Assembly: GCA_035541775.1 (NCBI GenBank)
Contig: DATKMP010000129.1
Location: 1 to 11,845 of the forward strand
Direction: 5' to 3'
DNA: 11,845 bases
Source of the DNA: DATKMP01 sp035541775
GTDB taxonomy: Bacteria; Bacteroidota; Ignavibacteria; UBA10030
The notes under the pieces are model-generated. The model saw only the letters and a list, made by a program, of their open reading frames with translations, did not search any database and had not been told where the DNA came from. This document shows positions 7,678 to 11,845 of the stretch, piece after piece; the first letter of the stretch is position 1; each line of letters begins with the position of its first letter. The translations under genes and the position numbers were made by a program.

Positions 7678-8853
7678 TTACAACTTGTGTAAAAGGCATT
7701 CCTGCCCGATAATTATTTTTATAATTTTCTCGATTGTTGCATTTTCCAATTCCGGAAATATTGGTAAGCACAGAACTTTCTTCGTTACGTCTCCAGCGAC
7801 CGGAAGATTGTCCGGCTTTGCAGAATCCAATCCTTTGTAGGATGGAAACTGGCTGATGAGCGGATAAAAATAACGGCGCACCATAATATTTTGCTTTCGC
7901 AATTCTTCGTACACAGCATCCCTGCTTTTGCCAAACATTTCTTCGTCAATAAAAATCGGGAAATAGGAATATGAATGCCGTATGCCTTCAATGTCGTCTA
8001 AATATTTTATTCCCTCGATCCCGTATAATAATTTTCGGTATTGTTCCGCAACACGTTTTCGTTTTTCAATTGCCGCATCGACATATTTTAATTGCAAAAT
8101 TCCCAGCGCCGCCTGAAATTCATTCATCTTAGCATTGATGCCCGGCGCTACAACAGTGGTTTCGTTGGCAAAGCCGAAATTTTTTAAAAAATCTATTCTC
8201 TTCTTTGTCGCTTCATCGTTGCAAATGATGGCGCCGCCTTCGAACGTGTTGAATACTTTTGTTGCGTGGAAACTGAGCACCGAGAGATCGCCGAAATTTA
8301 AAATGGATTCTCCGTTCAATGTTACGCCAAATGCATGGCATGCATCGTAAATAAGTTTCAGTCCGTAGGTATCGGCAATTTCCTGAATACGTTTTACCTT
8401 GCAAGGATTTCCATACACATGCACCGGCAGAATGGCGGTTGTTTGCGGAGTGATCGCTGCTTCGATTTTTTCCGGATCAAGATTAAACGTATCCGGTTCT
8501 ATATCCACAAAAATCGGTTTAATGTTGTTCCACCACAACGAATGCGTCGTTGCAACAAAACTAAACGGCGTGGTGATAACTTCGCCGGTAATTTTTAACG
8601 TTTGCAATGCAGTGATAAGCGCCATCGTTCCGTTCGTAAAGAGCGAAATATATTTTACGCCTAAATATTCGGCTAACTTTTTTTCAAACTGTTTATGGAA
8701 GTCACCGTTATTCGTCAACAATTTTGAATCCCAAATCTTTTCCAAGTAGGGAATAAATTCGTTTAATGGCGGCAAGTATGGCCGGGTGACGTAAATCGGC
8801 TCGTCGTTCTTGACTTCATTCCACACACTTCTTATCAACGCGAGATTTTCCAA
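7678..8853 (-). CDS. DegT/DnrJ/EryC1/StrS-family PLP sugar aminotransferase, VioA-like (391 aa, TTG start)
   Basis: PLP-dependent aminotransferase acting on a nucleotide-linked 4-keto or 3-keto sugar. Fold type I motifs are present: LFTNGTMAL (71-79, phosphate binding), TTPFSFVATTHS (94-105), YDACHAFG (169-176, D170 contacting the pyridine nitrogen), and SFHATKVFNTFEGG (194-207) with K199 as the Schiff-base lysine. GINAKMNEFQAALG (238-251) follows. Length is normal for the family. The N-terminal signature RPYLPPLNEF with LTNNGDFH resembles, from memory, VioA-type enzymes that make dTDP-4-amino-4,6-dideoxyglucose (EC 2.6.1.33). That subfamily call is moderate; perosamine- or QdtB/FdtB-type enzymes are alternatives. 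The start is TTG at 8853-8851: an in-frame TGA lies directly before it, the next in-frame Met is residue 77 inside the conserved core, and AAAGGAG lies 8 nt upstream. It is the first gene of the operon. No sugar dehydratase or thymidylyltransferase is in the window. Confidence 0.93.
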   Translation of the reverse strand: MENLALIRSVWNEVKNDEPIYVTRPYLPPLNEFIPYLEKIWDSKLLTNNGDFHKQFEKKLAEYLGVKYISLFTNGTMALITALQTLKITGEVITTPFSFVATTHSLWWNNIKPIFVDIEPDTFNLDPEKIEAAITPQTTAILPVHVYGNPCKVKRIQEIADTYGLKLIYDACHAFGVTLNGESILNFGDLSVLSFHATKVFNTFEGGAIICNDEATKKRIDFLKNFGFANETTVVAPGINAKMNEFQAALGILQLKYVDAAIEKRKRVAEQYRKLLYGIEGIKYLDDIEGIRHSYSYFPIFIDEEMFGKSRDAVYEELRKQNIMVRRYFYPLISQFPSYKGLDSAKPDNLPVAGDVTKKVLCLPIFPELENATIEKIIKIIIGQECLLHKL

Positions 8854-8861
8854 TCAAACAT

Positions 8862-8868
8862 CTCCTTT
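8862..8868 (-). promoter_or_regulatory. Strong Shine-Dalgarno for the TTG-initiated aminotransferase
   Basis: AAAGGAG on the minus strand is followed by an 8-nt spacer and then TTG (8853-8851). A nearer ATG within the spacer (8861-8859) is in another frame. The site fixes the start of the operon's first gene. Confidence 0.75.
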
Positions 8869-8892
8869 AGCAGAATGAATGAATTTTCCTTC

Positions 8893-8905
8893 ATCAAAAT
8901 TTGAT
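8893..8905. repeat. Perfect inverted repeat ATCAAA-a-TTTGAT upstream of the operon
   Basis: A 13-bp perfect palindrome (6-bp arms, 1-nt centre) lies 40 bp upstream of the TTG start. A further TTTGAT half-site occurs at 8916-8921. It has the form of a small dimeric operator, but AT-rich DNA gives such repeats by chance. Confidence 0.35.
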
Positions 8906-9011
8906 AATTTCTCAATTTGATCATGCGAATGACAAAACTTAAATAATATTTTTGTGTTGACTAAAATTTTGCACATATCAATCCAAAAAATATTTTCATT
9001 TCATTTTTGAA

Positions 9012-9203
9012 TTACGCAAGACCTGTGCCGCCGCTTTTCTGTAAATCTCGATTATTTTTGAATATTTGTTTTCGACGAAACACACTATTGTGCATGTGGT
9101 CAATCTCGTGCAGCCATGCTATATGTTGTTGGATATTCTCGATGTTGTAAATAGTCTGCGATGGCGGATTGAGAACGAAATTTAGAAGGAGCATCCGTTG
9201 CAC
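9012..9203 (-). CDS. Short unexplained ORF in the divergent intergenic region (63 aa)
   Basis: An open frame of 63 codons starts at ATG 9203 and ends at 9012. The frame is open a little further upstream, to a TGA, adding the residues NQLRHVDGIHPKVQR before the Met without another ATG. The peptide is basic, with several His and Asn residues (HIAWLHEIDHMHN, VFRRKQIFKNNRD), has no membrane span and matches no family I recognise. An AAAGG sequence lies about 10 nt upstream of the ATG. It could be a genuine small gene, a fragment of a decayed gene whose 5' part is lost, or chance. Its base composition appears less AT-rich than the flank at 8881-9010, which slightly favours coding or former coding DNA. 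Confidence 0.2.
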   Translation of the reverse strand: MQRMLLLNFVLNPPSQTIYNIENIQQHIAWLHEIDHMHNSVFRRKQIFKNNRDLQKSGGTGLA

Positions 9204-9252
9204 CTTTGGATGAATGCCATCGACGTGTCGTAATTGATTTCAAATTATGACA

Positions 9253-9268
9253 CTATCATCTTTGATAG
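9253..9268. repeat. Inverted repeat CTATCA-tctt-TGATAG
   Basis: Perfect 6-bp arms around a 4-nt loop, 137 bp upstream of the secreted-protein start codon. No U tract follows, so it is not a classical terminator. It could be an operator or a small hairpin in a 5' leader. Confidence in function is low. Confidence 0.3.
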
Positions 9269-9307
9269 AATAGTCCTAAAGAGAACCTTCCGGCTACTGT
9301 TAAGTTT

Positions 9308-9336
9308 TTTAAAAAACATCCGATAATGTCTATAAG
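9308..9336 (+). promoter_or_regulatory. Weak candidate promoter for the secreted-protein gene
   Basis: TTTAAA (9308-9313) and TATAAG (9331-9336) are separated by 17 nt, matching the sigma-70 -35 and -10 hexamers only partly. GATAAT at 9322-9327 is an alternative -10. A transcript from here would have a leader of about 60-65 nt before the ATG at 9406. The best Bacteroidetes-type -7 box (TAnnTTTG) was not found on this strand. Confidence 0.2.
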
Positions 9337-9394
9337 GACTTCTTATGGAAGTTCGAGTAGGAGCAGGGAATGTTCCGTTTATTCATTTACTACA

Positions 9395-9400
9395 TGGAGG
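9395..9400 (+). promoter_or_regulatory. Shine-Dalgarno of the secreted modular protein
   Basis: TGGAGG lies 5 nt before the ATG at 9406-9408. It selects this start, which directly precedes a typical signal peptide, over the out-of-frame ATG at 9345. Confidence 0.75.
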
Positions 9401-9405
9401 TACAT

Positions 9406-11845
9406 ATGTACAAACTATACAAACTTTGTATCGTCTCTCTTTTGTTGCTTTGCAGCGGGATTGCACTGGCACAGCCGTCAATGCTCGCCCCGGCAAAAAC
9501 AACTTCAACTCTTCTCACAACAAAAAAGCCGACTTTCCAGTGGAGTCAGGTAACAAGTGCAACAGCGTATCAGCTATATGTCACGTCTTCTGCTACGGAT
9601 ACGACGACTTATGCAAACGCTACAACCACTCCACCAAGCTCTAAGAAACTTCGTACGACGGGCAATACGACGTTAACCATAAATGATACTGTGTTGGCAG
9701 AGAACACAGTGTACTACTGGATCATGAGATCAAAAGTCAGCGGCACATGGAGTAATTGGTCACATGCCTTTTACTTTAAAATCGGTGCGCCAAATTCCAG
9801 CATGTCCAATGCAAATGCAGTAGTTACATTCAATCACGATACGCTTGGAGCTATCACAGGATTAAGATATTTTCAAGGATCGAATAAACAGATTTTGGAC
9901 ACCGCATATAACAGCACAAACTCGCTTGGATTAGGCGCAAGCTCCACTTCGCCAGATACAATAGTATCATGGTACACGTCTGCTAATACCGATACGAATA
10001 TCTTTACTTACCAAAACGGCCCGCAATATGGAAATACCGGTTCTAAGGTGCTCACGGTCTTCCGCGGAACAGATGGAGTTACGGCAAACATTGCAACGAC
10101 TCTCGAAACTGCGAAGACTATAAATGTTGCGACGGCATGGACACCCGGCGGAAGTGCAAGCGGTGTGGACAATGTTCTCTTAGTAAAGAATTCAGCAGCA
10201 ACAAAAACTTTATTAACATATCCATCAACTCCAGCATCGTTTGGTCCGGACAGCATTACTCTTTCAGCGATGTACGACACAAGCTACGGTGAATATTTTG
10301 GATTCAAATCCTCTTCACCCATCGCAGTGACGACCACGCAAAGTACGGGGTTGTTGAAGCAAGTATTATCCTTCAGCAACACGACAGGTTCCACTGCAAC
10401 GTATTCCTATAGTTTTGCCGTGCGTCAAACAAGAGATGCATACTTTAATATCTGGGCAAACAACAGACCGATCGTCGTCACGAAACCTGCTTCAGGCGAT
10501 TCGGTGACAGCAGTGAAGACATATGTCGTTTGGGAATCGTTTGGTGCAACTCCGAATTCCATCAGTTTCTCTAAAGATGGAGGAAGCACCTTTGGAACCA
10601 GCACATCAGTTTCCGGTCACACTGCTTCGGTTGACAGTGTACAGTACTCCTTGCCTGCTGGTGCATATCAAAGCAACTGTGTGATGAAAGTAACATCATC
10701 GCAAGGCGATGCCGGCACGTCCGGTGTATTTAAAGTTGCGGCACATTTATTCACCGTTACTTCTCCGAAAACAGGCGACGTGGTATCGACAGGTAAAAGT
10801 TATGTTGTCTGGCAGAATCCAACTTATTCCGGTGTTGTAGCCGTGGAATATTCGATCGATGGTGGAACAACATGGATCGGAACAGCGACCGTTAGCCCTG
10901 CAGATTCTGCAAGTGTGGACAGCTTGTTGTTCGACTTCCAAGGCGCAAAAGTCGCTTCTGCTAACAGTTTGGTAAGAATTCGCACAAACGCTTCAGACAC
11001 TGCCGTGTCCGGAATCTTTACGTTAGGCAAGGGGAACGGCGCGGTATTCTCTATTCCAACTGTCATTGGCAGCCCAGGCGCGCCATTAATCGTTACACTC
11101 AGAGCGAAAGATTGCGTTGCCGGCGATTCAATTACATCTTTCCAGTTGAAAATGAACTTCGACTCCACATTTGTTCACTTTGATTCGGTAGCTTTTGCTC
11201 CTCTCCTGCAAAATCCAAACTGGTTCACGGTGATGGATTCGAGCAATACGAGATTAAAAGATTCGAACTATGTCAGCTTGATTGGAATCAAATATCAAGG
11301 TTACGGAATCACAGATTCCGCAATCGCAAAATTGTACTTTACTGTCAAAGATAACGATACGATCATTATTGGAAAAACAGACACGCTCTTTATCCTTAAC
11401 TCGTCGCTTGCAGCTTCGGGCAATAAGGCGCTTAAGTTAGATATCTCCAATTCAACGAACGGCCTTCTCAAAATTTATTCCAGCATCGCAGGGAATCTTC
11501 GTTACATGCATGAAAAAAACACATCAGCAAGTTACAATATTTCCGGCAGCAAATTGATGGTCTATCACGATTATGTTGATAGCGTCAATAATGATGGGCT
11601 TTTCGATGTCGTTGGCGGTAAATTTACTATGCTCAACAGAGAGCCGAACGATAGCATCATTTTCTATCCCTCGGCAAGCGCTTATGGCAATGGATTAGAC
11701 AGCATCAACGTTTACGATGCATTGCTCGTTTTGAAAGATGCTCTTGGTACGGATACTCTGAGCACTCGTGCAAAAATTGTGGCAGACGTGAATGGAGATT
11801 CCGTTGTCAACGCAACGGATGCAGAAATGATCTTAAACATTTCTA
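9406..11845 (+). CDS. Secreted modular protein with FN3/Ig-like, cohesin-like and dockerin domains, C-terminus beyond the window
   Basis: The frame is open for 813 codons from ATG 9406 to the window edge. Residues 1-22 are a signal peptide (KLYK start, core VSLLLLCSGIALA, likely cleavage ALA/Q), so the protein is exported. Residues about 42-125 are an FN3-like domain (PTFQWSQVTSATAYQLYV; VYYWIMRS). Residues 126-345 are beta-rich and of no recognised family. Two Ig-like repeats follow, beginning VTKPASGDSVTAVKTYVVW (358-376) and VTSPKTGDVVSTGKSYVVW (451-469), the second with EYSIDGGTTW. Residues about 546-692 are cohesin-like (ITSFQLKMNFDSTFVHFDSV; IAKLYFTV). Residues 695-757 may be a carboxypeptidase-regulatory-like sandwich. 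From about 758 a dockerin-like pair begins: a degenerate first segment (LDSINVYDALLVLKD) and a canonical calcium loop D794-N796-D798-V800-D805. It is divergent from the glycan operon. It is rich in Thr and Ser and in D-(S/T)-hydrophobic triplets. The role is probably cell-surface or extracellular adhesion or scaffolding. A C-terminal sorting signal (for example type IX) would lie outside the window. Confidence 0.9.
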   Translation, partial: MYKLYKLCIVSLLLLCSGIALAQPSMLAPAKTTSTLLTTKKPTFQWSQVTSATAYQLYVTSSATDTTTYANATTTPPSSKKLRTTGNTTLTINDTVLAENTVYYWIMRSKVSGTWSNWSHAFYFKIGAPNSSMSNANAVVTFNHDTLGAITGLRYFQGSNKQILDTAYNSTNSLGLGASSTSPDTIVSWYTSANTDTNIFTYQNGPQYGNTGSKVLTVFRGTDGVTANIATTLETAKTINVATAWTPGGSASGVDNVLLVKNSAATKTLLTYPSTPASFGPDSITLSAMYDTSYGEYFGFKSSSPIAVTTTQSTGLLKQVLSFSNTTGSTATYSYSFAVRQTRDAYFNIWANNRPIVVTKPASGDSVTAVKTYVVWESFGATPNSISFSKDGGSTFGTSTSVSGHTASVDSVQYSLPAGAYQSNCVMKVTSSQGDAGTSGVFKVAAHLFTVTSPKTGDVVSTGKSYVVWQNPTYSGVVAVEYSIDGGTTWIGTATVSPADSASVDSLLFDFQGAKVASANSLVRIRTNASDTAVSGIFTLGKGNGAVFSIPTVIGSPGAPLIVTLRAKDCVAGDSITSFQLKMNFDSTFVHFDSVAFAPLLQNPNWFTVMDSSNTRLKDSNYVSLIGIKYQGYGITDSAIAKLYFTVKDNDTIIIGKTDTLFILNSSLAASGNKALKLDISNSTNGLLKIYSSIAGNLRYMHEKNTSASYNISGSKLMVYHDYVDSVNNDGLFDVVGGKFTMLNREPNDSIIFYPSASAYGNGLDSINVYDALLVLKDALGTDTLSTRAKIVADVNGDSVVNATDAEMILNIS

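Larger units (their letters stand above)
8854..9405. other. Divergent intergenic region, 552 bp, AT-rich near the operon
   Basis: This stretch separates the minus-strand glycan operon from the plus-strand secreted-protein gene, so both promoters should lie here. Positions about 8881-9010 are strongly AT-rich. I see no consensus sigma-70 promoter with good spacing for the operon; an isolated TATTAT (minus strand, 8948-8943) is the best -10-like hexamer. No tRNA, recognisable riboswitch or terminator hairpin with a U tract was found. Small inverted repeats and one short unexplained ORF are listed separately. Confidence 0.7.

Noticed and set aside
9304..9317. Palindrome GTTTTTTAAAAAAC as a terminator or IS end
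   Set aside because: A simple A/T-tract palindrome with no loop and no GC stem; no matching second copy was found. It is probably just promoter-type AT-rich DNA.
8854..9405. CRISPR array, tRNA, cyclic-di-GMP or other riboswitch in the intergenic region
   Set aside because: No regularly spaced direct repeats, no cloverleaf or TTC-loop pattern, and no conserved riboswitch core sequence was seen.
9345..9644. Plus-strand 99-residue ORF starting at ATG 9345, preceded by AAGGA
   Set aside because: It runs out of frame through the signal peptide and FN3-like region of the secreted protein, has no recognisable domain, and the stronger TGGAGG belongs to the ATG at 9406. A short leader-peptide role cannot be excluded but has no support.
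10008..10280. Minus-strand 90-residue ORF, and another at 10824-11168, inside the secreted-protein gene
   Set aside because: Shadows of the plus-strand frame, which has a signal peptide, repeats and domain motifs throughout.

Overview
The window looks like bacterial chromosomal DNA of moderate GC content (I estimate low forties percent). The gene families suggest the Fibrobacteres-Chlorobi-Bacteroidetes (FCB) superphylum, possibly an Ignavibacteria-like lineage. The reasons are a secreted protein combining FN3/Ig-like, cohesin-like and dockerin modules, and a surface-glycan operon of multidomain glycosyltransferases. Clear Shine-Dalgarno sequences argue against a typical Bacteroidia genome. 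The assignment is inference; the window holds no rRNA, tRNA or marker gene.

Layout: positions 1-8853 are one tightly packed minus-strand operon, read right to left. Its order is a DegT/VioA-type sugar aminotransferase (TTG start), an ATP-grasp ligase-like enzyme, a class I SAM methyltransferase, a 1257-residue GT2-GT4-GT4-TPR glycosyltransferase, and a GT2-GT4 glycosyltransferase cut by the left edge. The gaps between genes are 9, 5, 7 and 13 nt, so the set is probably co-transcribed. Positions 8854-9405 form an AT-rich divergent intergenic region with both start regions, small inverted repeats and one unexplained short ORF. From 9406 to the right edge a plus-strand gene encodes a large secreted modular protein that continues beyond the window.

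How it may fit together: the operon looks like part of a pathway that makes a 4-amino-4,6-dideoxy-type sugar, decorates it (ATP-grasp acylation or aminoacylation, methylation) and assembles it into a glycan with at least five glycosyltransferase modules. The genes for the nucleotide-sugar precursor (thymidylyltransferase, 4,6-dehydratase), flippase and polymerase or oligosaccharyltransferase are not in the window.

The most striking pattern is in the divergent secreted protein. About half of its Asp residues (22 of 44, counted by eye) sit in D-(S/T)-(A/I/L/V/M/T), the O-glycosylation sequon of Bacteroidetes. The five operon proteins together hold only about nine such triplets in roughly 2,900 residues. 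The region may therefore pair a glycan-building operon with a heavily glycosylated surface protein. This is a hypothesis, not a demonstrated system.
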